A DNA stretch of 32,548 nucleotides from an uncultured bacterium (GTDB lineage Bacteria > Planctomycetota > UBA1135 > GCA-002686595): the NCBI GenBank assembly GCA_938030175.1, contig CALHGQ010000467.1, positions 1-32,548 on the forward strand, read 5' to 3'. The position numbers and the translations under genes were made by a program. The notes beneath the pieces were generated by a model that saw only the letters and a program-made list of their open reading frames with translations, was not told the origin of the DNA and searched no databases. Every line of letters begins with the position of its first letter. The stretch's first letter is position 1. Below, in pieces: positions 24,151 to 31,969 of the stretch.

Positions 24151-25590
24151 ATGCACGTAGCCTTCATTGGAACTTTCGGTCTCTGGACTCACCATACGGC
24201 CACCGAGCTGGAAATCGCTGAACGGCATCTTGAGGCCGGGGACGAGGTCACGTGGGTCCTGTGCGATGCCGCGTTCGAGTCCTGCGAGCCGAACCCAGAG
24301 CACGATCAGACGCGGTGCCGCGCGTGCCGCCTTGGCGTAGAGCGCGGGATCGGGGTCCTCGGTGGCGGCGTGCGAACCCTGGAGCTGTCCAAGCTCCTGA
24401 CGGCGGACGACCGCCGACGCATCGACGAGATACCGACGGGAACGGTGTCCCTCGATGAACTGAAGTCGCTCTACCTCGACACATGCGACATTGGCTGGGG
24501 GGCCGTCTCCAGCGCGGTTTGGCTCGCGAAGGATGCCAACATCGATCCTGCGTCCGAGGAGGTCGACAGGCTCCTGCGCACGGCGGGCACGGCCTATCTC
24601 GGGACCCGCCGATTGCTGGAGGCCCACGCCATCGATCGGGTGTACGCGTTCAACGGCAGAATGGCCCCGATGCGCGGAATCCTGCGCGCCGCCGAATCCA
24701 AGGGCGTCGACTGCTTCATCCACGAGCGCGGCAAGGACCTTCAGCACTACGGTCTCTTCGAGAACGCGATGCCCCACGACATCGCCGCGACCGTCGAGCG
24801 AGTCGGGGCGGTGTGGGACGGCAGTGCCCACACCGAAGAAGAGCGCCGGACCCTGGGCGCGGGCTGGTTCGAAGGCCGACCCAAGGGTCAGATGGGCTCC
24901 TGGATCTCCTTTGTGCGCGGCCAGTCCCAGGACGAGCTGCCTGACACGTGGGATCCAAAGCGCCACAACATCGTTCTCTTCACCACGACCGAGCACGAGT
25001 TCATTTCGATCGGCAAGGAGTGGGAGAGCCCGCTCTTTGAGTCGCCCCACAGCTCGACCGTCGCGATCGCCGAGGCCATCTCGAAGCTCGAGGGGACCGA
25101 CATTCACTTGACCATCCGAGTGCACCCCAACCCGGAGGGAGCAAAGAGCTCCAACGTCCGTGACATGGTCGCGTGGGATCTCCCCAACGTCACCGTGATC
25201 CCCCCTGACTCGGCCGTGTCGACCTACGGGCTCATGCGCGAAGCCAACGTTGTCGTGACCAGCGGCTCTACCGCGGGGATCGAGGCCACCTTCTGGGGTC
25301 GACCCTCCGTGCTGGCGGGAAGGGGACTCTACGCCGGGCTTGGCGCTGCCCACGAGCCCGGGTCCATGGAAGAGCTCATGGGCATGCTCGTGGACAAAGA
25401 CCTGCCCGTGGCGGACCGTGACAGCGCGCTGCGCTACGGCTACTACCAAGCCACCCGCGGCATCCCGTTCAAGTACTTCAAGCCCGACGGGCTCTTCTGC
25501 GGCACGTTCAAGGGCTACGAGATCAAGCCCACCCGACTGCAGCGCAAGCTGATGCGGATCCAGCGCAAGGTGAGCGCGCTTTGGAACTGA
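24151..25590 (+). CDS. capsule-type GT-B glycosyltransferase-like protein with Cys/His cluster
   Basis: A 479-residue protein with no signal peptide or membrane segment. The N-terminal half begins HVAFIGTFGLWTHHTATELE, a Rossmann-like opening. The C-terminal half has IRVHPNPEG, then VVTSGSTAGIEATFWGRPSVLAG, which matches capsule-synthesis and CDP-glycerol-transferase-like GT-B proteins. Unusual is a cluster Cys38, Cys45, His51, Cys56 and Cys59 in the N-terminal domain, suggesting a bound metal. The start at 24151 is chosen because the fold begins there; no Shine-Dalgarno site. Divergent from legB and directly ahead of the acetyltransferase gene, so it is probably the transferase that uses a sugar of this cluster. 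The acceptor is unknown. Confidence 0.75.
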   Translation: MHVAFIGTFGLWTHHTATELEIAERHLEAGDEVTWVLCDAAFESCEPNPEHDQTRCRACRLGVERGIGVLGGGVRTLELSKLLTADDRRRIDEIPTGTVSLDELKSLYLDTCDIGWGAVSSAVWLAKDANIDPASEEVDRLLRTAGTAYLGTRRLLEAHAIDRVYAFNGRMAPMRGILRAAESKGVDCFIHERGKDLQHYGLFENAMPHDIAATVERVGAVWDGSAHTEEERRTLGAGWFEGRPKGQMGSWISFVRGQSQDELPDTWDPKRHNIVLFTTTEHEFISIGKEWESPLFESPHSSTVAIAEAISKLEGTDIHLTIRVHPNPEGAKSSNVRDMVAWDLPNVTVIPPDSAVSTYGLMREANVVVTSGSTAGIEATFWGRPSVLAGRGLYAGLGAAHEPGSMEELMGMLVDKDLPVADRDSALRYGYYQATRGIPFKYFKPDGLFCGTFKGYEIKPTRLQRKLMRIQRKVSALWN

Positions 25591-26228
25591 CCGGCGGCAA
25601 GAAGCTGCTCATCGTCGGCGCGAGCGGCTTTGGCAAGGAAGTGCTGTTCTGCTTCCAGGACTGCCTGTCGATCGCCAAGGACGGGCTCAGCGAGGTCGCC
25701 TGCTTCATGGAAACGCCCGAGTTCTGCCGGGAGAACGAGAGCGTCCTCGGCGTTCCCGTGATTCCCGAGGGCGACTTCGATCCTGCGCTCTTTGAAGTGA
25801 TCGTGGGGATCGGAGATCCGAACACGCGCCGCAAGGTGGTGAACGGGCTTCCGAACGAGACGACTTTCAAGACGCTCATCCATCCCTCCGCCGTGGTCTC
25901 GGACTGGGTGGACGTCGGTCCGGGGAGCATCATCACCGCCGGCTGCGTGGTGACCACCGACATCACGCTGGGAGCGCACACCCAGCTCAACCTGCTGACC
26001 ACCGTGGGTCACGATGCCGTCGCGGGTGACTACTTCACCACCGCACCTGGGGCGAAGATTAGCGGCTCGTGCCACTTTGGAGAGCGGGTCTATATCGGTA
26101 CGAACGCCGCGGTCAGGCAGGGGATTCGGATCTGCGACGACGTCACCGTTGGCATGGGCGCCATGGTGATCCGCGACATCGACGAGTCCGGAGTCTACGT
26201 GGGAAGTCCTGCGAAGCGCCTGCGCTGA
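25581..26228 (+). CDS. PglD/NeuD-type sugar N-/O-acetyltransferase (LegH candidate)
   Basis: A 215-residue acetyltransferase. The N-terminal part is a small Rossmann unit (KKLLIVGASGFGKE, about 7-20) that binds the nucleotide sugar in PglD, and from about residue 98 it is a left-handed beta-helix of hexapeptide repeats with the catalytic His144 in VGHD and the closing VGSPAKRLR. In the legionaminic route LegH acetylates the 4-amino group, the one step not otherwise covered here, so this is the best candidate. A NeuD-like O-acetyltransferase is the alternative. The start is a TTG at 25581, inside the end of the upstream gene (10-base overlap), and is not certain. Convergent with the GT2 gene. 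Confidence 0.87.
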   Translation: MELTGGKKLLIVGASGFGKEVLFCFQDCLSIAKDGLSEVACFMETPEFCRENESVLGVPVIPEGDFDPALFEVIVGIGDPNTRRKVVNGLPNETTFKTLIHPSAVVSDWVDVGPGSIITAGCVVTTDITLGAHTQLNLLTTVGHDAVAGDYFTTAPGAKISGSCHFGERVYIGTNAAVRQGIRICDDVTVGMGAMVIRDIDESGVYVGSPAKRLR

Positions 26229-26268
26229 AATTCGCTCGTACCGACGCCTGCGTCCGGCGCGCCCGGGA

Positions 26269-27180
26269 TCAGATCTTCTTCCGCAGGTAGTACCAAGCCG
26301 CCAGCGCCGTCTTGATCCGCACCTTGCGCATGAAGTGCAGGCGCGACGACGAGACGAGGCGACGGTAGTCCTTGTAATCTTCGGGACGCGGCTCCGTGAT
26401 GGTGCGGAACTCGCGGTGCGCCACGTGGGCCAGGCACTCAGGCAGGCCGTGGCGCTGCCGCAGCACGTTGGCGAGGCGCAGGATCTCGATCCCGCGGTGC
26501 AGCGTGTGGTAAGGACTATGGGGCTGCCCAAAGAAGTTGTTGTTGCCGTGGATCCGGTAGTCGACGAGGGGCTCGCCGAGGAGGATCTTGCGGGCGCCCA
26601 CGATGGAGCTGCCGTGCACCAGCGCTTCGTCGGCACAGGTTCGCCAGTGCTTCGCGAAGGGCAGCGGGAAAATCGCCTCCATCACCCAGCGGCGCATGGA
26701 CATGCAGGACGTGGGCTGCCCGATCCAGCGACCTCCATCTTTGGCGCTACGGACGATCGAGAAGCCCATGTCGAGGTCTTTCTTCTCGGTGACCTCGGTC
26801 TTGCCGTTCTGGAAGAACCGCATCTCGTTCACCGCGATGAAGTCCAGTGACGCGTCCTCGCCGTACATCTCGGCGATCGTCGCCACGTAGTGAGGCTTCC
26901 AGAGATCGTCCGCGTCAAGGAACATCAAGATGTCGGCGGTGGAGTGATCCAGGCCCACTTGGAAGCACGAGAGCTGCCCCTCGTTCTCCTTTTCGACGAG
27001 CTTGACCTTGTCGCCGGCGTCCCGACAAACCTGCCGCAGCTGCTCGAGGTCCTCTTGGCGGGATCCGTCGTCCACGACGATGATCTCATCGACCGGATGG
27101 GTCTGATCCAGCACCGACTGGATGGCTTCTTGAGCGTGACGACCGTAATTGTAGTGGTTGACGAGGCAGGCGATCCTCAT
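26269..27180 (-). CDS. GT2 family glycosyltransferase
   Basis: A 303-residue GT-A inverting transferase. It begins CLVNHYNYGRHAQEAIQSVLDQTHPVDEIIVVDDGS, has FLDADD (the DxD metal site, about residues 93-98) and an acceptor region ending with a basic C-terminal part. No membrane segment. An Asp/Glu acting as base is likely in ADEALVHG. Single minus gene, convergent with the acetyltransferase gene and with no partner in the same direction. Donor and acceptor unknown; it probably adds a residue to the surface glycan of this region. Confidence 0.9.
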   Translation of the reverse strand: MRIACLVNHYNYGRHAQEAIQSVLDQTHPVDEIIVVDDGSRQEDLEQLRQVCRDAGDKVKLVEKENEGQLSCFQVGLDHSTADILMFLDADDLWKPHYVATIAEMYGEDASLDFIAVNEMRFFQNGKTEVTEKKDLDMGFSIVRSAKDGGRWIGQPTSCMSMRRWVMEAIFPLPFAKHWRTCADEALVHGSSIVGARKILLGEPLVDYRIHGNNNFFGQPHSPYHTLHRGIEILRLANVLRQRHGLPECLAHVAHREFRTITEPRPEDYKDYRRLVSSSRLHFMRKVRIKTALAAWYYLRKKI

Positions 27181-27316
27181 CGGGATTCTCCTGTAGCGAG
27201 CGCGAAGCTCCCCTCCAAAGGCCCCGAAAAAACGTAGGACCCGGGAAGAGCGCAGCGAGCACCGCTGCGGCGTTCGAAGGCAATAGGCATCTCGCCCGAT
27301 TGTATCGAACGTGGCC

Positions 27317-27346
27317 CCCTAGCCATACGCTAGCGCCCCGCTAGGG
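27317..27346. repeat. inverted repeat upstream of the AP-superfamily lipoprotein pair
   Basis: CCCTAGC (27317-27323) pairs with GCTAGGG (27340-27346) in the 275-base gap between the GT2 gene and the first lipoprotein gene; the loop contains a further CTAGCG. It could be an operator or a leader structure. Nothing else was recognised in this gap. Confidence 0.45.
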
Positions 27347-27455
27347 CGCCAAAATTACGCCCTGTGGGCCCGTCACTGAACCGTGGGATCGGCCCATGGT
27401 GGGACTCGCCATTTGGCACTCGCGATTCGATGACGGCTCCGTAGCCTTGAGCCCC

Positions 27456-28847
27456 ATGCCTTCTCCTTCATCTGCCTTTCTCGGCCTCTGGTGCTGCGCT
27501 CTAGCCGCCGGTCTCTTCGCCTGTGGCTCGGGCGACTCCTCGGACAAGATCCCGCCGCCGATCATCCTGATCACGCTCGACACGGTTCGCGCTGACAGCC
27601 TCGGGGTCTACGGTGGGCCGGAGGGCGCCACCCCTGTGCTGGACGAGTTCAGCCGGGGGGCCGATCGCTACGAGACCTGCATCGCCTCTGCCCCGTGGAC
27701 GATGCCCACCCACGCATCCCTCTTCACGGGCCTCTACCCGTTCGAGCACGGCGCGCACTCGTTCCTCCCGGAGCCCGGGGTCAAGGTCGACAACGCCTAC
27801 GGGCTCCACGATCGACTGGAGACACTGGCGGAGGCGCTGGCGGCCCGGGGGTACCGCACCGGGGCGATGGTGGCGAACACCGTCTACCTGCGGGACTCGA
27901 TGGGGCTCGACCAGGGGTTTGCGGCCTGGGACGCGAATCGGACCCATGCGCACGGAGTGAACCAGCGGGGGCTCCAGTGGCTGGACGACAACGTGAGCGG
28001 GAGGCGCCCCACGTTCTTGTTCCTGAACTACATGGACGCCCACCGGCCCTATGCGACTGGCAGGACGGGGGACCGGTCGAAGTTCAAGCTCGATCAGCTC
28101 ATCCGTGCGGTGATGACGGAAGGCGTGCCCAACCCGGCCTTGGCGGAGGAGGTGCAGTCCCTTCAGCAAAAGGCCGTGACGAAGCTCGATGAACAGCTCG
28201 GCAAGCTGTTCGCCGGGTTGAAGGAACGAGACCAGTTCGATCGCTCGCTCATCATCGTGACCGCGGACCACGGAGAGGCATTCGGGGAGCACGGGGTCGT
28301 CGAGCATTCTAAGGAGGTCTACGAAGAGCTCGTGCGCGTGCCGCTCATCGTCAAGCTGCCCGGTCAAACAGAGGGTCACGTGGTGTCCTCGCGCGCCTCC
28401 TCGGTGCATGTGGCGGGCATCGTGGCCAAGGCACTGGCGGGCACGGATGCGGAGTCGATCGCCAGCGTCTTCCCCAGGGTGCCGAGCCGTACCGGTGGCG
28501 ACGTTCTGGCCATGAACTACTTCAGCCGGAACAAGGACCTCATGAAGTTTGGCGAGCGCTTCAGGCGCGCTCGACACGCCTACTACGAGGGCGACCTCAA
28601 GCTGATCGTCGGGTCGGATGGTTCCCTGGAGCTGTACGACCTGAAGTCGGACCCCGGCGAGACCAACAACCTCGCGGAGTCCTCGCCCGAGGAAGCCGCG
28701 CGACTGTCTGAAAAGCTCCGCAAGCAGCTAGAGGGCGCCACGGCCTACCAGGGAGAGCGGCGGGGCCTCCTCGGGCTAACACGCGAAGAGCGCAAAGAGC
28801 ACGCGGCGCTCGGCTATAGCGGCGACGACGAAGAGGAAGACGAATGA
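27456..28847 (+). CDS. alkaline-phosphatase-superfamily (sulfatase-like) lipoprotein 1
   Basis: A 463-residue lipoprotein with lipobox LFAC (Cys23). The sulfatase/phosphoesterase fold is clear: metal Asp in LITLDTVRAD (Asp42), the nucleophile region APWTMPTHASLFTG, LFLNYMDAHRPY, and TADHGEAFGEHG with the second metal site. In a sulfatase the nucleophile motif is C/S-x-P-x-R; here Thr82 takes the Cys/Ser place and His86 the Arg place, so formylglycine formation is impossible. Phosphodiesterase or phospho-group transferase activity is more likely than sulfatase. Ends in an acidic tail after LGYSG. The start at 27456 is chosen for the signal peptide. Overlaps its paralogue by four bases (ATGA). 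Confidence 0.88.
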   Translation: MPSPSSAFLGLWCCALAAGLFACGSGDSSDKIPPPIILITLDTVRADSLGVYGGPEGATPVLDEFSRGADRYETCIASAPWTMPTHASLFTGLYPFEHGAHSFLPEPGVKVDNAYGLHDRLETLAEALAARGYRTGAMVANTVYLRDSMGLDQGFAAWDANRTHAHGVNQRGLQWLDDNVSGRRPTFLFLNYMDAHRPYATGRTGDRSKFKLDQLIRAVMTEGVPNPALAEEVQSLQQKAVTKLDEQLGKLFAGLKERDQFDRSLIIVTADHGEAFGEHGVVEHSKEVYEELVRVPLIVKLPGQTEGHVVSSRASSVHVAGIVAKALAGTDAESIASVFPRVPSRTGGDVLAMNYFSRNKDLMKFGERFRRARHAYYEGDLKLIVGSDGSLELYDLKSDPGETNNLAESSPEEAARLSEKLRKQLEGATAYQGERRGLLGLTREERKEHAALGYSGDDEEEDE

Positions 28848-30223
28848 GAACGATCGGGATGGGCCTTGTGGTCCTCTTGACCGCGTGGGGCTGCGGCGAC
28901 CGCTCGTCGTCGGATTCCGGATCGCGAGCTGGGCCCCTGCCCCACGTCATCCTCCTCTCACTCGACACGCTGCGCGCTGATCGCATCGGCTGCTACGGCT
29001 CGGCGACCCCTACGCCCGCCATCGATGCGCTCGCCGCCGTCGCGGATCGGTACGCCTCTTGCACGGCCACAGCACCGTGGACGCTCCCCTCCCACGCATC
29101 GATGCTCACTGGCCTCTACCCGTTCGAGCACGGGACCCACGGCTTCCGTGTAGACGAGATGGTGGACAACGTCCACCCCCTTCACCCCGATCACACGACG
29201 CTGGCGGAGGAGCTCGATCGAGCCGGCTACGACACCGCGGGCTTCCTTGCGAACACCGTCTACCTTGCGCCGCGCTGGGGGCTGAGCCAGGGTTTTGACA
29301 CCTACCTGGTCAAGCGCCAGCCCGCCGCTGCCGTCACCGATCGCGTCCTTGAGCACCTCGACGGGAAGCTCGGGACGTCGGACGCTCCGCAGTTCTTGTT
29401 CATCAACTACATGGACATGCATCGACCGTACGGGAGCGGAACGCCGGAGGAGATCCTGCGGCTGCCCCCCGAGCAGCGACCCGATGCGATGTTGGAGAAG
29501 CTGTGCGTGCGCGTGATGAACGAGGGCGAGGCTCCCGGGGAGCTAGCAGAGACCGTGCTCGGCATGTACGACGAGGCGCTCACGACGCTGGACGGTGAGA
29601 TCGGCCGGCTGCTTGAGGGATTGAAGGAGCGCGGCCTGTGGGACAACGCGATCGTGATCCTGACCTCGGACCACGGCGAGGCGTTCGGCACCCATCGCGT
29701 CGTGGAACACGGCAAAGACGTGTACGAGCCGCTCGTCGCCGTGCCGCTGATGATCAAGTACCCCGGCCAAGTCGAGGGACGCACGATTGACGAGAAGCTC
29801 TCTTCGCTCGTCGATCTGCCGGGCCTCGTGGCGGCGGCGCTTCCTGGGGAAGTGGGGGAAGTGCTCAGCGCCAGCTTTCCGCGCGTCCCGGGTACCCACG
29901 GCGTGGTGAGTGAGATTCACTTCGCGAGGCCCAGGGACTTCAAGCTCTACGGCGAACGGTTCCAGCACGAGCGTACGTCCTGGCGCGACGGCCGCTTCAA
30001 GCTCAGCGTGGGGGGCGGGAAGACGGAGCTTTTTGACTTGGAAGCCGACCCCGGCGAGACCGTCAACCTTGCGGAGTCAGAGTCGGCCCGCGCCGCGACG
30101 ATGCAGCGCGCGCTCGAGCGCTTCCTGAAGGCGAAGCCCTACCAGGGCGAGCGCCTAGAGCCGATGACCCCGAACGAGTTCGAGCTCAAGGAAGCCGCCG
30201 CGCTCGGGTACTCGAGCAAATAG
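28844..30223 (+). CDS. alkaline-phosphatase-superfamily (sulfatase-like) lipoprotein 2
   Basis: A paralogue of the gene before it: 459 residues, lipobox AWGC (Cys17), metal Asp41 in LLSLDTLRAD, nucleophile region APWTLPSHASMLTG with Thr80 and His84, FINYMDMHRPY, and TSDHGEAFGTHR. The same loss of the Cys/Ser-x-Pro-x-Arg motif applies. The two proteins line up along their whole length and end in the same AALGYS motif, so they come from a tandem duplication that has since diverged. The ATG overlaps the upstream stop, so both are made together, perhaps acting on two linkages of one substrate. Convergent with the MATE gene, four bases apart, without a terminator between them. Confidence 0.88.
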   Translation: MRTIGMGLVVLLTAWGCGDRSSSDSGSRAGPLPHVILLSLDTLRADRIGCYGSATPTPAIDALAAVADRYASCTATAPWTLPSHASMLTGLYPFEHGTHGFRVDEMVDNVHPLHPDHTTLAEELDRAGYDTAGFLANTVYLAPRWGLSQGFDTYLVKRQPAAAVTDRVLEHLDGKLGTSDAPQFLFINYMDMHRPYGSGTPEEILRLPPEQRPDAMLEKLCVRVMNEGEAPGELAETVLGMYDEALTTLDGEIGRLLEGLKERGLWDNAIVILTSDHGEAFGTHRVVEHGKDVYEPLVAVPLMIKYPGQVEGRTIDEKLSSLVDLPGLVAAALPGEVGEVLSASFPRVPGTHGVVSEIHFARPRDFKLYGERFQHERTSWRDGRFKLSVGGGKTELFDLEADPGETVNLAESESARAATMQRALERFLKAKPYQGERLEPMTPNEFELKEAAALGYSSK

Positions 30224-30227
30224 GCGC

Positions 30228-31667
30228 CTATCGCGGCAGGCTGGCTGGGCCTCGCCAGCGCACCCAGCCCGCGCAAAGGACCGCGACGACGCCGAGGCCA
30301 AGGCAGAGCGACCACCAGACGTGGGTCAGGTCGCCGTCCCGGAGGAGCACGAAGTAGGCCGCAAAGGGCAGAGCAAGGATCCACCACGCGATGAAGTTGA
30401 AGACCGCCGCGGGCAGGGTACGACCCATGCCTCGCAGAATGCCGGATCCGACAACTTGGATGCCGTCGAACACCTGGAAGGCCGCGGCGATGGGGAGGAT
30501 CAGCGCGGCCATGCCGATCGCTTCGATGTCGTCGGGAACGTAGAACCCGGGCAGCGTGTTGCGTCCCAGGAACAGGATCGTGCCGAGGGCTGCCATCGAG
30601 AGCGCGCCCATCCAAAGCGCCACTCCAGAGCTCACCTGAGCATCATCCAGGCGTTCCTCGCCGATCAGGTTGCCTACGCGAGTCGTAGCCGCCAGACCGA
30701 TGCCGAGCGGGATCATGAAGGTCATGCTCGCGAGGTTGATGGCGACGCCATGGGCCACGGTGGCGGTGACGCCGATGAGGCCCGCGAGGAGCGTCGTCGC
30801 ACCGAACGCGCCGATCTCGAAGGCGAAGTGCAGACCCACGGGCAGGCCAATGCGCACCACCTTGAGGATCTCAGGTACGCGGAAGGACTCAGCGTCCCAC
30901 GGCACCCACGCGCCGCGCAGGAGGCGCTCCCGCGCGACAATGAAGAGCAGCAGCACGCACATGAAAAGTCGCGTGAAGCCCGTCGCGACGCCGGCCCCCG
31001 TGATGCCGAGCTCGAGCTCGTAGATCAGGAACCAGTTGGCGACGAAATTGACGACGTTTGCGATGGCCGCGACCGCGAGCGCCGGGCGGAGGATGCCGCG
31101 ACCTTGGAGCTGCTGCCGGAAGGCGATGTAGACGAGGAAGAACGGCGTCGCGAACGTTTGGGCCAGGGCGTAACGCTCGGCCGGACCGTCGAGGGTGGCC
31201 GTGCCGACCACGTCGTCCAGGGGAAGGTCGGGCGCAACGCTTCCGTCGAGCCCCGAGATCCAGTCGGCGAAGTGGCGCGTGGCCTCCAGGAACTCCGCCG
31301 TCCAAAACCTCAGCGCGATGATGGGGACCGAGGTGATCAGGGCGACAAGGATGCCCCGCTGCAGTGCGCGCCCAAGGGTCGTGCGGTCCCGCGCTCCGAA
31401 GCCTTGGGTCACCAGCGGATCGATGCCCATGACGAGCCCCATCCCCAGCATCTGCGTGAGGTGAATCCATACGCCGGCGAGGAGAGCCGCCGCGACGGCG
31501 TGGCTCGACCAGCGGCCCAGCATCAGGATGTCCACGAGGCTCACCAGCATCCAGCAGACGTTCGTGAGCAAGATGGGCATCGCGAGTCGCGTCAGGGCCC
31601 GCAGCTCGCGCCTCTGTGGGGTGAGCCCTGCCTCGAGCTCCCGCCTCTTCACCTTCTCCTCCGACAT
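30228..31667 (-). CDS. MATE family efflux transporter
   Basis: Na+- or H+-driven multidrug/toxin exporter of the cytoplasmic membrane. The 479-residue protein has the double six-helix MATE build: LAMPILLTNVCWMLVSLVDILMLG (about residues 28-51), GIDPLVTQGFGA (about 80-91), FRQQLQGRG, and in the second half IGLPVGLHFAFEIGAF, GVAINLASMTFMIPLGIGLAATTRVGN, and GILRGMGRT. A hydrophilic insert of about 30 residues (ISGLDGSVAPDLPL to ERYAL) lies between two helices and is not usual. The start at 31667 is the ATG followed by a charged tail; the frame runs further up. The polysaccharide flippase branch is a distant alternative, but the residues fit MATE. Confidence 0.9.
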   Translation of the reverse strand: MSEEKVKRRELEAGLTPQRRELRALTRLAMPILLTNVCWMLVSLVDILMLGRWSSHAVAAALLAGVWIHLTQMLGMGLVMGIDPLVTQGFGARDRTTLGRALQRGILVALITSVPIIALRFWTAEFLEATRHFADWISGLDGSVAPDLPLDDVVGTATLDGPAERYALAQTFATPFFLVYIAFRQQLQGRGILRPALAVAAIANVVNFVANWFLIYELELGITGAGVATGFTRLFMCVLLLFIVARERLLRGAWVPWDAESFRVPEILKVVRIGLPVGLHFAFEIGAFGATTLLAGLIGVTATVAHGVAINLASMTFMIPLGIGLAATTRVGNLIGEERLDDAQVSSGVALWMGALSMAALGTILFLGRNTLPGFYVPDDIEAIGMAALILPIAAAFQVFDGIQVVGSGILRGMGRTLPAAVFNFIAWWILALPFAAYFVLLRDGDLTHVWWSLCLGLGVVAVLCAGWVRWRGPASLPR

Positions 31668-31760
31668 CGCGCGCGCACGATACGGGGGACCGAGCCCGCA
31701 GTCAGTTGCCGCACGGTGATATCGCCGTTTCCGGGCCCATTCGCGGGCCGGGGCCATCAT

Positions 31761-31969
31761 CGGCCCGTCCCTTGGGGGCAAGGCCACCCTCTCTGCCCCG
31801 TAGATCGCCCCCTGGGGGGCAGAATACGGCTCAGCTCAAGGGATGACGGGCCGATACTCACAGTACGGGCCGTGGCCCGTAGGTTCCTCATCCGTGGATC
31901 AACTAAGCAAAGCTCGCGCCCCGCTGGGCCCATCTCCGGGCCACCCAGCTGGCCAACCATTCGGCCCGT
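31761..31969. promoter_or_regulatory. repeated CGGCCCGT/ACGGGCCG motif, candidate operator region
   Basis: The 8-base motif occurs four times in both orientations (31761-31768, 31846-31853, 31865-31872, 31962-31969). One copy is half of an 18-base palindrome, TACGGGCC-GT-GGCCCGTA (31864-31881). 31759-31769 and 31845-31855 are perfect 11-base inverted copies. The region is upstream of both the MATE and protease genes. Binding by a regulator is a guess. Confidence 0.4.

Noticed and set aside
24052-25449. Long minus-strand frame opposite the glycosyltransferase gene
   Set aside because: Antisense shadow; no family motif, while the plus-strand product has clear GT-B features.
17727-26228. Pseudaminic acid pathway
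   Set aside because: No PseB-type or PseH-type protein seen; the PtmE-type and LegB-type genes fit the legionaminic route better.
27456-30223. Annotation as sulfatases matured by formylglycine
   Set aside because: The Cys/Ser-x-Pro-x-Arg motif is absent in both genes.
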